Positions 25,456 through 37,992 of a stretch of 64,000 nt of DNA are shown piece after piece. Origin of the DNA: Antedon bifida (lineage: Eukaryota > Echinodermata > Crinoidea > Comatulida > Antedonidae). How positions within the stretch are numbered: position 1 is the first letter of the stretch; each line of letters starts with the position of its first letter. The notes under the pieces are model-generated. The model saw only the letters and a program-made list of their open reading frames with translations, was not told the origin of the DNA and did no database searches. The DNA lies in assembly GCA_963402885.1 (NCBI GenBank), contig OY727093.1:7575501-7639500 (forward strand), read 5' to 3'. A program made the translations under genes and the position numbers.

Positions 25456-25993
25456 ATGGACGCGGCAACACCCGCGGCATTTGCGGCACTACGTAAAGAA
25501 ATGCTAATAGTTACCGAGGCGCCAAAAGCCTGAGCAATGCCTAAAGGCTTACAATACTGCCAGCAGTTGAACTCTACGGAGAAATTGTCTACTATGTTGC
25601 AAAAAGAGAAGGATCTCCCTAGACTATGAAGTGAGCAGAAACCGCTGGAAGATTTCTGTAAACATAATTTTAGACACGAATGTAAGTGTCATTTGCTATT
25701 CCTTGTAATTATAAATATGATGAAACGGCAACCTTTGCGATAACCATAAAAGCAATGCAACGCACCAGAGAGAGGCCTCTCTTTGGCAAAGTTAGTCATA
25801 AATCGGCTTTCGTTTGAATTCATCTTGGACGAATGTTGAATACAGATATGGACAACCTTAAGAGTAAGGAAGAAGCATGACAGACAGAAGAGGCGAGAGA
25901 GAGAGCAAATGGGGCGTTAAAATTGAGAACCAACCAGAAGATCAATGCGATGAAAGAAGAGAGGCAGATATTGCGAGAGAAAAATATTAGAAA
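25456..25993 (+). pseudogene. Decayed coding sequence of unknown family
   Basis: From 25456 one frame reads MDAATPAAFAALRKEM, then continues past an in-frame TGA to MPKGLQYCQQLNSTEKL and MLQKEKDLPRL, another TGA, then SEQKPLEDFCKHNF up to about 25741. A second segment in other frames reads RLSFEFILDE and, from 25841, NTDMDNLKSKEEA, a TGA, QTEEARERANGALKL and NAMKEERQILRE, ending at a TAG near 25993. Composition is more GC-rich and charged than the surroundings, and the last part is coiled-coil-like. All three internal stops are TGA, as expected if CpG decay turned CGA (Arg) codons into TGA. I do not recognise the family. It may be a retrotransposon or processed-gene relic, or chance. Confidence 0.35.
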
Positions 25994-28764
25994 ATAGGGA
26001 CAAAGATAATTGATTCGCTCTGAAAATAAGACGATTATAGCATTGTATTTATATAGGATATATAAATTCACAATAAGCTTAACTTTATTGTACCAATCAC
26101 CCTGTTGAAAGTCACACATTGTATAAATAACACAATGGGCACGTATGATGAAAGCTGTACTTTTAAACGGTGTTGACGTCACCACAATATAATATGTATC
26201 AATACAGTTGTTTAATCTAGCAATTACAAATCTTAAGAAAGAAAAATATGCGGTACACCTTGTGGAAATGCACTGTTACGTACAATATCAAATGTTACTA
26301 CACATTTTGTACATCTCATTATAAAAATATTGCAATAAAGACGGCAAACATTAAACATTTCAATACACACATCTCTTCAATCCATTCACTATCTGAAATG
26401 TATATGACTTGCCGATAATCAGGTACTCATTAAGTGATACCTTACTTGTATATCATGAATATATATTTGAGTGACCCTAGCCTACAGAAAAAGAGACATT
26501 TAAAGGGCTAAAATCAATGAATATCTTAGAAGTAACAGAGGTACTAAATGAACATGTCCAACTGAGTACCCTAAGGATAGAACCTTGTTCAAAATGCTGT
26601 ATGGCAAACTGAAAAGGTTAATCACAAATTTGTTTTACTAGACATGCACGATATTGTCTCTTTGTTCAAGTAAAACGTGAAAATTCATATTAATTAAGAG
26701 ATTGGATTAAAATGAAATTTCATATGATCATATTTGGCGATCGTTTTGCCGCTGCACGACATTCAATGCCCTCGTCGTATTTAAGTGCAACTTGATCATG
26801 CAAAATAAAAAATAGTAAACTTCTCGGGCGTTTTACAAACCGATGACTGGGCAAGTACAGAGATAACTTACAACTGTTACCTATATTATTCAACGAACAT
26901 AATACAATCCCTAATCAAATGATTGATAAATCGATTAAAAAGTTTAAGAAAGTTTACTGCCATCTGAATAAATTAATATTGTCAGATTCCAGCAATAAAT
27001 CTTCCAAAATAGAACATCATCTCATGATATTTTTTTTCTAAAGTAAACATTTATATAATTATTCCATTAGAAAACATATATAACTAATATTGATAATTGA
27101 TTTTGTATATTAATGATTTAAATTTATGATAATAATTGTCGATAAGCCGCTTTACAAAAACCCAAATATTCCACATAAAAATTAACAATTAGATTAAGTA
27201 ATCAGAGAAATTCAATAGAGACAAATTGATGTATCAATTCTCGAGTTATTGCAGAACGTTAAAGCAGGGAAACAATGCAACGCTCTGTGAAAATCATTAT
27301 CATTACTAATTGAAACAAATTAGTTTGATTATCAGTTAAGTAGAATGGTGATTTATTCTAACAACCTTGATAAATAATTCCAAATAACGACATATTACAA
27401 GTATTTTTTCTTGCTTCCAATTCAAATGATCAAGGTTAATGTAAACAATTCCCGACGAATCTAGCCCCCTTCATGCAAATCTGAGCCTAACTTTTGTTTT
27501 GGTAATGGTCGCCCAGGGAAAGAGACAATTATTCCCGCATGAATTAAACAAATCAGTTTAGCTTAAACCATTCACAACACGATTTTTATAATGCTTACAA
27601 AAATATTGAGCAGAATGTATTTGCATTCCCTAGACGTTGGAGTGTACCAGTACTGTAGTTTATAATGTTCTATGTTGTATTACAGTCAAATCAAAGAACT
27701 TATATCACAAGAATCTCCTGTTCGTCCGAAACGCGTAACAATTTCAAAAGGCATTGTGGGATAGAATAGAGCTATGGGTGGCGCCATTGTGACCCATGGA
27801 GTAGGGCACCCGCATCAAATTAGAAAGTCAAAATCATAGAGGGGATCTGCTAATACTTTAGGGGGATAGAGTAATTGACTTTCTAGTTTGGAGGGGGCGT
27901 TGCTCCATGCTGTGAAATCGCGTCGCCCAGTTTGACCTTTTAACCCTGTACTTCCGATACTGTGTTTTGAATGCAAATTGAAGAACAGTTTCTTTGGTCA
28001 AATGCAGAGTACATTGATACTTGAAGGAGGCGGTGGTGAGGTTAATGATGGTGGTGGATGAATATTGGTCGGGGTCAGCAAAGTATCAAGAATTGCAAAG
28101 AACTGACAGTGTCATCGTATTGTCCTACAAATGACAGAACATGGAGTGTAATTGTTTTGTAGTTGGTGCTACAATTGCAATCATGATCAATGTATGCTAT
28201 TTAATAAATCGTTAAATACAAGTTTTGTTGTGGTATAGTAACTTAAATAACCATTATATACATTCATCAAATTCTTAAAAAACATTACATCCATTTTGAA
28301 AAGTACGTTATTTTTGTTCAAGAAAAAGTAAACAACTTTAACCAAATATATTTATAATTAGAATAACTATATATATAATGAGATATCCATTCTTCAAATT
28401 AAAAATATTTTCAATCATACTAGGCCTATAGGTTCAAAAAATAAGAATTTGAATTTCAAACTTAATAATAATGTATTTGAAAGGTACATTTTATTAGCTT
28501 TATATGGTAGGCATATGGGCACATCATATTCTGCTTGTTAAATTAAACTACATTCATTAAAATCAATTATTTTTTCTACTACACCATTTTGGAATTTCAG
28601 AAATACTTTTTTCTTAAATTCATTGTGGATGAAACTTGCGGTTAAACAAATTATTTTACGAAATCGGTGACAATCTTAATTAATCAATTCTCCTACTACC
28701 ATTTAAAACTGAAGACCAATGATTGTATATTCCTACGTGCTATGCAAGAAGTCGCTCACTTATT
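25994..28764. other. Hox2 5' intergenic DNA
   Basis: No gene recognised. Fairly complex unique sequence at 26.7-26.9 and 27.4-27.6 kb, the latter with an ATGCAAAT octamer at 27473-27480. A more GC-rich stretch at about 27.76-27.96 kb carries a short inverted AGAAAGTCA/TGACTTTCT pair. These are candidates for cis-regulatory DNA on position and composition only. A perfect CRE (TGACGTCA) lies at 26174-26181. Confidence 0.4.
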
Positions 28765-28926
28765 ATGCAAATGTAACTTCTTATCGTACTTGATTGGCTT
28801 ACCGCGGTCACGTGAAGACTTTCACGGTTAATTCGGTCCAATAATCTAAAACTCTCAGATCATCAATGCCCAACAACATCTTTCTAAGCATCGTTGTATA
28901 AATATATTAGAGGAGAAATTCCTAAA
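28765..28926 (+). promoter_or_regulatory. Hox2 core promoter
   Basis: In order: POU octamer ATGCAAAT (28765-28772), inverted CCAAT box in TGATTGG (ATTGG at 28793-28797), E-box TCACGTGA (28808-28815), forward CCAAT (28838-28842) and a TATA box TATAAATA at 28897-28904. Start of transcription would then be near 28927, about 85 nt before the Hox2 ATG. NF-Y binds CCAAT and USF-type bHLH-Zip factors bind CACGTG. The same ATTGG-N10-TCACGTGA-CCAAT order occurs before Hox1. Site identities are motif-based. Confidence 0.5.
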
Positions 28927-29011
28927 ACGGAAGATTTAATCTAGCCTGATCTATCTAATCATTTTCAAACATAAACACAGGTCTTGAAAAGGTACTGAAA
29001 AAAATCTAAGC

Positions 29012-29402
29012 ATGTCTTGCGCGTTACTTGGCGATTGTAGTGACGGTGGAGGAGGAGGCGGTAGCGGGGAACCATCTGCAGGAGATGTTATCAACACTCA
29101 GGCTTCAAATCAATCAATCATGTCTTCAAGTAGGTACGTTAATAATGAATGTGTGGCAACCAGTCTAGCCTCTCACTCTACACCATCTCCGACAACAGAC
29201 TACACACCCGTGGACCCAACAACTTTCTCCTGCTCCCTCGGGTTCGCTGGCCTACCCAGGACTTGCACCAAAGTCGCAGAAGTTTCGCCGGATGAGCGTA
29301 ACAAGCCGATTGCATCCGTGAAGCTACCGGAATATCCATGGGCAAAAGAAACCCTAGGGCCTATACAAACACAATTGAACCAGACAAACAACGGGAGCAA
29401 AG
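29012..29402 (+). CDS. Hox2: Hox2 homeobox protein, exon 1
   Basis: First coding exon of the group 2 Hox transcription factor (proboscipedia orthologue). The ATG at 29012 has A at -3 and lies 115 bp after a TATA box. The 130 complete codons give an acidic, glycine-rich N-terminus (MSCALLGDCSDGGGGGG), a Ser/Thr/Pro-rich middle and, at residues 107-113, the PBC-binding hexapeptide EYPWAKE. The position after Trp is Ala; Met is usual. The exon ends after GCAAAG with donor GTAGGC, in phase 1, about 20 residues past the hexapeptide. Joined to 33258-34111, the split codon is GAG (Glu) and the whole protein is 414 residues. A later Met (residue 37) is a possible alternative start. Confidence 0.88.
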
Positions 29403-32400
29403 GTAGGCTATTCTTATTTTGACAACTTGACGTATTGATAATTAATGAAATTGTTTAAAAATCGAAAATGCTTTTAAGATAACTGAGATAGATTTGTTAT
29501 TGAATTACTAAAACCGTAATGTATTTTTGAAATCATTATTGTATTGTTGTGCATTAATAACACTTTTTTTCTTAATTTGTAATAATGTTAATATGCATCA
29601 GCGTATCATCAAAATGTTGACAAAAGAAATCTATGCAAATCTATCAAAAGTGTGCAATTGTTTGACAGATAATTTTTGCACCTAAATTGTTCAGCAATGT
29701 ATGATTTACAACACAAATATTTTCTTATCAAAGTTTTAGAACGACGTAGGCCTAACATGTGTTCCCACATAGAGACATCATTTTTATTTGCGCTATATGT
29801 AAATCTATATATTATTATTACTGTACATCGTAAAAACAATTATTAGATAATTCCTCAATGGTAAACCAACAAACAAATTAATGTTTGGGTTCGATTTTTT
29901 CCTTTTCTATTATTTACTAATCTAAAAACGTGATGATAAAATAAATATATTTTAGAATAGTTCTAATGAAAAGTATCTTATCATGTAGATTGTGAGTTGC
30001 GAATAATATATCATGGTATCGGTGTTATATAATACGTTATGCATAAATTTAACCATTGTATAGTAATTTATATAAGTACTTAGTATATTACGATAATCGC
30101 GACTTAAGTTCCTACATTTTAAATTTTCTGTTTGGTGACCAAATGGTTTTTTTTTTGGTAGGACAGAATAACCGCGATAAACACTGACTTTTACATAAAC
30201 ATTTTTCAAAATTGTTACTTACACACTAATTGGTTCATCATCTTGTCGTTTATAATCATTGTTTGTGCGACTCAACTGCCAACTTATTGTCATAAGTTGT
30301 AAAGATGATTTTACACTATGGTTATAGGTTCTTTATTATTAAAATGATACGATCGTATAGCAAATAGTATAAAGTAGTTTGTATTGCGACTTTATTTTGA
30401 AAAAGTTTAAAAAGTTTATTTTTGTATAACGAATTTGGGTATCAAACAAGTTGAGAAGTTATGTCAAAAACAGCAACTTGAAATTATAGTCCTTCGTAAT
30501 AAAAGTAATTATTTTGTTTTGCTCTGCTTTGTTTCACATTTAACATTGACTTATTCAAGTATGTTCAAAGACTATGCCTACTTGATATTATTATTGGTTA
30601 TTATATATGGTTGAATATCGCCACTGTCTTTGGTGTACATGTTCCAGGCCATATATTTCCAATAGGACTTGACTGAACTCATTTGTATACAACGTTATAT
30701 AGTACTATATTACCATAGAAATTTAGTAAACGAAATAGAAAATATTTATATTTCCTGTTGTTTACATGGTAATTTAATTTATTGTTAATATTCGCGTTAT
30801 CTTTCTATCGTGTTTATAATATGTTAGGCTAAGTAACAAAATGGCATATTAGTTATATGTGCAATTAAAATTCTGATTAATCAGTTTTTCCTAAACTTAT
30901 ATAATAATTCATTCAATAGTCTTACAATATTCGTTGAATTGAAAGCATAGAACGTTGTTTTATCTTTTGAAAAGACGATAAAAATATAATATCAAATTAA
31001 ATATTATATTATATAATCATTTTCAAAAAACGACTGATATGTGACGTATTGATAGAAGTGCATTGTGTGTCTCAAGAGATAAAATTAAAACGGAAAGAGA
31101 AATTCTATCCCGAGTCGGTTAGATCATAGTTGACAAAAGTGTTAATAGAGTCTTCGAGTGGTGGAAGCAGTAAAAGCAATATACCGCTTAGGCCTGTAGC
31201 GTTATAATCGCGTTGTTTTTGCATTTTCAATATGTTTGTAAAAAAAATATTAAGATAAATATTTCTCTTAAAAATCCAGTAACATTTCAGCTCGTTTCGT
31301 TTATTAGAATGGTCATTTGTAACGTAAAATTAAATATTTAATATAAAATAAATAAGTTAATAATAATTTCTAGACTTACCTAAATTTATAGTATTAGGTC
31401 CAAACTTGAATTGAAACGAGTGTAACTCCAAATAAAGCGACAGGATACATTGATATATTTAATCATTTTCAAGAATCTGCTCAAACTTGGTTGATCTCTT
31501 TCACTCTTTTCTAACCTCCAAGAATAATTTATGAAGACAAACTTGTTCTTCTTTTGTAACATGTTTCTTAAAAAAAACAAAAAAAATTGTTTCTTTATTG
31601 GTATGTGTTGGTGAAGGATGTTAGTCAGGATGTACCGTACCCAGAACACCTTCGTGACAAAAACATAACTTAAATTGTACCACTACTTAACGGTAGGCCT
31701 AATAGTAAAAATTCACAGTTGTAATAATTGGTCTTTATAAATGAACGGTAGTTGTACGGTATTTCATCAAATCTAAAGAAACGCATTAGGCTTTTTCTAG
31801 GCCTACGACATGCTTACTTGCGACGGGTGCGGGGACGGGTATTAAACAAACGGCGAGAATCTGAATTTACATACATATTTTGAATGTTAATTTAATTGTT
31901 TATAATTAACTTAATATCTAGGTAATCTTTTTTATAGTATTGTTCATTGTCTACTGTTAACTGTTAATCAATTTTACTTTACACAAACAATGCAATTGAT
32001 TATATCGTTGGTTAATCTGAATTTGTAAATGTTTTTCTTCGCCTAACTTATTTCATCTGCGGCTAAATTCTGTCACTTTATCAACTCAAATCGCCACCTG
32101 CAATCCGTATTATGTCATTTTTTGTCAGCTATATTTCTGTTCATTTCTTTTTGATCAAAATTGTATGAATTCCATTTCGACCACTCGTTGTCCATCATTC
32201 AACTGTCGCAGAAAACTTTATAAAGCGAATGTAATGCATTATGTGTGTAGCAAAATATTAGGTAGAATTGCATAAATACTGTATAGTTTATTTATCATTT
32301 GTGTGCGTTTTGTCATCATTTGTCAATGCATTGTTAAGTTTCTTTATCCTTATGTTAATATTGATATTGTTTATACAATTTTTACCAATCCATCACTCAA

Positions 32401-33257
32401 TGAGCAAAGCATATTCCTTTTTAATGCTAATTTTCCTTCACAGTAGATGATAAAGCCGATCGGTAATGTAATTTAAAGTTTGCGTATGAATTTAACATTT
32501 AAAAATTACGTAGGAAAAAAAACAATGCGGTGAAATTTGAAAAGCGCACACGTAGTCGGGTCTTGGTTTTCCATAGAGTTGTTGAGACGTTCATTGTTAA
32601 TCACGACAATAGCTCGTCAATTAGTATATTAATGAGTTTATAACTGATCGAAGTAAAAACAGCTAAATAAAGACTTGACAAATTGCGAGAATATAATTTT
32701 AATTCTTAGCACGCAATACGTATGGGTAAAATTATCGGGCAAATAAAGTTGTATCTATTACAATGCGTAGGCTAGACACACTGTTCCCGGTGTAGGTCTA
32801 ACTACAGTACGGGCTGCTGTAGGAAAAAGTTACCCTGGTATATGTGTAACTGGGGTGTCATAACAAATCAACAACCGGTGAATAATTGAAAGAAAGGCAC
32901 ACAAGAGCAGTCTAAAAATCTAAAAATAATTATTTATATTGATTCTAATAATGGATTATTAATATAGTTATTGCTATTATTTTATCTTGGAATATACCAG
33001 GCTCATTCGATCCACCTCAGTGTTAGGAAAACATAATTTACATGTACTTTCAAATTGTTTTCTTCTACATTTGAATGTAATAGATAATTAAATGGTAAAC
33101 TAATATTATTATTACAATTTTTTGTAGTGCGCCCTCATAGTTAAATAAAGTTTTTGTATTGTTTATTCAACTTTTGTATTGATTGATTGATCACCTTATT
33201 TCAGAATAACAAAATTCCATGTATTATATAAAACAAACTGAATTCTCTTTTTTTTAG
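29403..33257 (+). other. Hox2 intron (3,855 bp)
   Basis: Bounded by a GTAGGC donor and a CTCTTTTTTTTAG acceptor, both in phase 1. AT-rich, with no internal exon or transposon recognised. A repeated TGATTGAT site (33180-33193) is near the 3' end, and a few TAGGCCTA palindromes lie inside. Small chance frames are present. Confidence 0.85.
33180..33193 (+). promoter_or_regulatory. Overlapping TGATTGAT sites near the Hox2 acceptor
   Basis: TGATTGATTGATCA contains two overlapping TGATNNAT-type sequences, the bipartite Pbx-Hox consensus used in anterior Hox autoregulation, 65 bp before exon 2. In such AT-rich DNA this may be chance, and it also overlaps the area where the branch point would be. 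Confidence 0.25.
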
Positions 33258-34111
33258 AGAGTACGAAAGGTGAACCACCAAGACGAGCAAGGACTGCATT
33301 TACCACCACCCAATTGCTTGAACTAGAGAAAGAATTTCATTACAACAAATACCTATGCCGACCAAGAAGAATTGAAATCGCAGCCATGTTGGAGCTAACA
33401 GAACGTCAGGTAAAAGTTTGGTTTCAAAACAGGAGAATGAAGCAGAAACGCGTCGCGCTAAAACAGGCGGCCAAGAAACGGTCGCAGAAAATCCACGCTG
33501 GAGACACGGGTTCACATTTGGATCATTTGAATACAGACGCTACGGCACTTAGTAACTGTTCAATGAAATTAGAAAACTCTTATAAATCCTGCGTGGTAAG
33601 CAGGTCTGATTGCTGTATAGGAATGCCGGACTACCAAAGAGAAAGTGAACATTGCATTGAAAAGGTAGCTAATAATATTCAAAATGGTTACCATGGGCAG
33701 CCGCACTCAGGGCAGACGTGGTATGATTCCGCCGTACCGGTATCGGACAACTCAATACAACAAAATTCAAACAGAGTTTGTCAAATTCCTGCTTCTGCAG
33801 ACTCTATTTCTCAAGTAAGACGACCTATTTTTGGTGCTAATTCTCATTGCATCTACAGCAACACGTCTGCGCCGACGGACGAGAATTCAGCATGTCGTAT
33901 GGCGTCATCGATTCCGAATTTACCGGCAAATTATCAAAGCTTTCCCACTAATTGCAATTTCCCGACAAAATATGTTACCGATTCATTTATGAGTCTTAAA
34001 CCAGGAAAGAAATCAACATGGGCAGGACACTTTCCAGAACAAATGCTAGGCCATCAAGGAGCGCAGCAAATGGTGTTCCAGTCGGCGGTGTTTCCGCAAA
34101 CATTCACTTAG
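33258..34111 (+). CDS. Hox2: Hox2 homeobox protein, homeodomain exon
   Basis: Second exon of Hox2. The acceptor AG at 33256-33257 supplies the last two bases of a split Glu codon; STKGEPPRR then leads into the homeodomain at 33278-33457 (protein residues 138-197): [75 protein letters not shown] and [13 protein letters not shown] are diagnostic of group 2 (proboscipedia/HOX2). W48, Q50, N51 and R53 are intact. A 217-residue C-terminal tail, rich in Ser, Asn and Gln with basic residues right after the homeodomain ([10 protein letters not shown]), ends VFPQTFT. A sequence-specific nuclear factor for anterior patterning, acting with PBC cofactors. Confidence 0.95.
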
Positions 34112-34565
34112 ATCCACAGCCTCGGCGGTACTGGCACCCGATGAAGTGTTAAGTGCCGTATGTGATACCGTACCGATGTTTAAAAAGTTTGTAATTAAAA
34201 GTGTTAACAAATTGTGTAAGCTATCGTAATTGTCACAGCATTATAATCATTGTTTCTTTATAATTAATGATTGTATTGTAAAGAAACAAACAAATTATGT
34301 TTAATTTTCTTAATCATTCGAATATTCATTCTGATTTATTATTTGACTTTGACAACCACCCTTTTTTCAGGTGTTATTTAGATGTAATTTCTATAGATAA
34401 GATATACAATACTACATTAAAAAGTATTTTTCACTCAAGACTGCACTCACACCACACACACCAATTCGTGTACGGATGTGTTTATTCTGTGCATAGGCCT
34501 AAACGCTTAATATGTGTGTAAATTAATTGTAAATATATACTTAATAAACTATGGAGGGTCTGATA
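34112..34565 (+). other. Hox2 candidate 3' UTR
   Basis: An AATAAA at 34543-34548 in TTAATAAACTATGG, followed by a GT-rich GGAGGGTCTG, would give a 3' UTR of about 450 nt. No better signal lies closer to the stop, but the region is AT-rich and the call is weak. Confidence 0.3.
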
Positions 34566-35675
34566 TTTTATGCTTAATAATAATCATCATATCGTGATTC
34601 AAAGGTTTCACATTCTATGATAGATTATGTGGAAGAATCACATTTTTCATATTAAGATTCCAAATTAAAAACTCCCTTTTCATTTCTACTGGGAAAACAG
34701 ATTTTCCTAACCAATTATGTAGACAGAGGGAAAAGTCTCTCTAATAGATTTTCGCAAATAACCTCCTGGGTCAATTCTGAAGCCTCTGGGATTCAACACA
34801 AAATCCTTACCTCGTCAACTTTGTGTAGAGTTCGAGATACGAGTTCTTACAACTGATTATGTATCTTCTTATCGTGAAGACAATGCTTTATTAGCTGAAT
34901 GATGAAACGCACACTTGGGAATGTAGGTTATTAAAAACGCATTTTTTTTTCAATTGCGATTCAATGTCACAGGTCCAGTGAGCTACTCAAAAGTTGTGTT
35001 CATGCCTATTATATAATCAGTTTATTTAAAACCGGCCAGTGTTGTTTAGAATAAAAATGTGGCACGTTATTGTATTACCACTAAAAGAGTACTGCACATT
35101 AAGAATACACTTTTAGGCCCAACAAAGTGTCCATTATGGGTGCCTGGAATGGGGTTTGGCCGTGTAGTGTTGTATATTCACCCTCGTTCGTTTCAAGTGT
35201 CTCCTTGGAAGGAGTGCCTTCGGATAGATCTGTTTTGAGGTATTATAATAAGTACAGCACATTCGTGTACAATTTTCAATAAAGTTTTAGCAGCAATAAT
35301 TATATGTATAGTTCACACGTGATCGCAATCGAGAACTAAGCAACTGCTTAGAAGGGTATTCTGTCCGAGTTCTGATTATTTAATCTTTGATTTTATATTT
35401 TTTACATAAGTTTTATACATTATTATATGTAATTATAATTATTATGTTGATTTTTATACATGTTTGACCAATCGATTGCTCAACGATCAAGAAACGTGCC
35501 AGAGGGCTTGGCGATGCGCTTCGAAAAAATGTGCATGGATTGTGGATTAAATAGATTAAATATAAATGAGAATGGATTACCGTTAATCCCTAACTTCAAT
35601 GATACAAACATTTCGCAAATCACTTTTAATAGTCTTTTACTCGTATTTAATAATAACAAATTCCCTTTTCTATGT
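34566..35675. other. Intergenic DNA 3' of Hox2
   Basis: Unique-looking sequence with somewhat higher GC at about 34.7-34.85 and 35.1-35.25 kb. An open frame at 35460-35696 has no recognised domain and runs into the tandem repeat. A CACGTG E-box lies near 35315. No gene supported. Confidence 0.4.
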
Positions 35676-35795
35676 AATACGGGGATAAAGCGATGACGTA
35701 AAAATTTACGTCGACAATTACAGGGATTCAGTGACGTTATAAAAACTTACGTCACAAATTACGAGGATCAAGCGACATTATAAACGTCATAATTT
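35676..35795. repeat. Three-unit ~41-bp tandem repeat rich in TACGTC
   Basis: Units begin at 35676 (AATACGGGGATAAAGCGATG), 35716 (AATTACAGGGATTCAGTGAC) and 35757 (AATTACGAGGATCAAGCGAC). Each carries an ACGTCA/TGACGT-like half-site, and the first has an inverted GTAAAAATTTAC. The units are diverged. The repeat lies 1.6 kb beyond the Hox2 stop. Confidence 0.6.
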
Positions 35796-35954
35796 TAAAT
35801 TATTCATTTCCAAAATTTCACTCATTTTAATTTATTAATTATTAAGTTCATGATATTTACAATGTTTCCACAATGTGCAATAGAACGACTGTGGTGACGA
35901 TTAAAACGTGTTACATTTATTTTATAGGTTATGTGCAATTTTAAATATATTTAC

Positions 35955-36130
35955 TTTCTAATGTAATGTTGTTGTTGTATAGCGCTTATACAATCAAAAG
36001 ATTGTCCCAAAGCGCTGAGAGAAAAAACAGAAATAAATTACAAAGAAAAAAGATGGGTTTTTAAGAGTGTTTTGAAAACTATGATAGAGGATGCATTTTT
36101 AATAAGATCTTTTTAAAATTCTGAGGCATC
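35955..36130. repeat. Dispersed-repeat fragment with AGCGCTT hairpin
   Basis: AGCGCTTATACAATC (from 35981) and GATTGTCCCAAAGCGCT (to 36016) form an imperfect hairpin, followed by an A-rich stretch and GATGGGTTTTTAAGAGTGTTT. This wording resembles a repeat end that I have seen widely in marine invertebrate genomes. The assignment rests on recall and the visible hairpin; family not identified. Confidence 0.4.
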
Positions 36131-37992
36131 TTCCCTTATTTTTTGATAAAATATTATTTTACACTATAGTAAACTGATTAATGTTAATATTCCGTATAGG
36201 CTAATATGATTGGTGGTCACTTTTGTTTTAAGTCGGTGTACTTTGTAATCAAAACATAAGGAAGATTACAGCGATAAAGTAGGCCTATTTTTGTTACAAT
36301 TTAGTATATTATAAAAAAAAATAAAAAAATGCTTTTGGGAATTATGTATCCTTGAAATTCAACAAGGAATTCAATCAGCATAAGGTTTCATGAAAGAAAC
36401 GCTTTTCAACTTAATTTATATGAAAGAATTCGCGATGAGATCGTTTTCAATTCTTTCAATTTCACAAAGTTAATCAGCGTTTCTGATTTATGCATCTTTT
36501 CATAATGACTTATTATTAATATTATTATTAATATTATTAAACTTCAAAATCCGCTAAACCCTACACAGAAGCGGGCTCTCGATGTACCGATAATTACAAA
36601 AATGTAAATTTTTATAATTTAAATATCTGTTTGCGTAATGTTTAGGAATAATTATTGGAAGATACACTCTGTGTTCTTTATTTAATTACATGTATAATGT
36701 TCCCACGAAGGTCTTAACTTATGGTTATTTCAATGTATATAACTCAGATTTTACTGGTTAATGTAAAATCGCGTATCACGGCTCTTACGTTTTTAATAAT
36801 TTGTACATCATTTTTTCAGTGTATGTAAATAAAGTAATGTACAGTATCTACAACAGGGTACGTGTAAATAATGTGCAATTTAATATTTTGTATATAATTA
36901 TTATTATTGTAATATTGATAGTAGACCTATTGAAACACGTAGGCAACACTCTGAACTGAGTTCATTATATATTATAATTATGTATTTCCATGTATTTTTT
37001 TTTGTCTTATGAATATCATTATAAAAACAGGGTAAGCGCTATCTCTTGCTGTAATTGTAAGTTATCATGCAATATCATTTAAGTAATAAACATGTTTCAA
37101 GAAAAGATTTAGTTTTATTTGTTCTTAACATCTTTGAGTGATATTTAAAATGACGATTACCCTCTGAATTTAATAAATTGCCTTATTGTTTTCAGAGATC
37201 TATGTGAGAAAAGCATTGTAATGTATGCAAATAAGGTGTACAACGTGGGTTTATCACTATTTCGGTGATATTTATAAAAAGATAGTAACAGAACATAGGA
37301 CGGTGATGATGACGTTAAAGATAACGACGAATAATAATGATTCATGATAATGATGACGATGATGATAATGACGGTGATGCGTCGATGTCAATGATAGTGT
37401 TCCTGGGTAACGATTGTGATAAGGATTATGATGATGCGAAGACGAAATCAACGTCACCTTTAATCGAAACGTCACAAGTATACAGCGCATGCGCGTACAG
37501 TATAATTATATTGAGAAGAACATGATTTTTGACTCTATGAAATACTTCTGTTTTCTTTTGCTTTGTGTAATGTTCTTTAACGACTGCAGGTTGATGAGGC
37601 TTACAAACACCATAGCCTTGGACGCAATCTTAAATGTAGCATTTCCCGGTTTTAACTTCGTATTGTTAATAATAACAATATTAAATCTGCCACAATAGGG
37701 CAATGGCCGGGTAAAGGTTTATTAATATGACTTAACAAAACACATGATTGCACTGAAGGCAACTCATTTAAGCTATCTCCAATTATATATAAATGTAACG
37801 TTGATGTTTATTTGTTACGAGGATTTGTTTTATTGTAATACCTATAGCCGTTTCCGATAGCTCAGCATTAATCTTGATTGTTAGCTTTTATTTTGATGTT
37901 TGCCTATTTTATATCTCGATTTGCGATAATTTTTAACTGGAACAGAAAGCTTAACACAGCAAAATATATCTGAAATAAATAATGATAAGATT
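36131..37992. other. Intergenic DNA with a GAT-rich simple tract
   Basis: AT-rich; no gene supported. An imperfect GAT/GAC tract at about 37298-37390 generates opposing D/M/I-rich and H/S-rich frames that are not genes. The more GC-balanced piece near 37.4-37.7 kb has no recognised domain. Confidence 0.5.

Noticed and set aside
25820-26185. 121-codon minus-strand frame
   Set aside because: Mostly the shadow of the decayed + strand coding segment; hydrophobic composition without a recognisable domain.
27700-27745. Second hammerhead-like tail (CCGAAACGCGTAAC)
   Set aside because: GAAA with a palindromic ACGCGT is present, but no CUGANGA lies upstream.
3052-28764. miR-10 or another Hox-cluster microRNA
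   Set aside because: No miR-10 sequence was seen; miR-10 normally lies further toward the Hox4/Hox5 side, outside this window.
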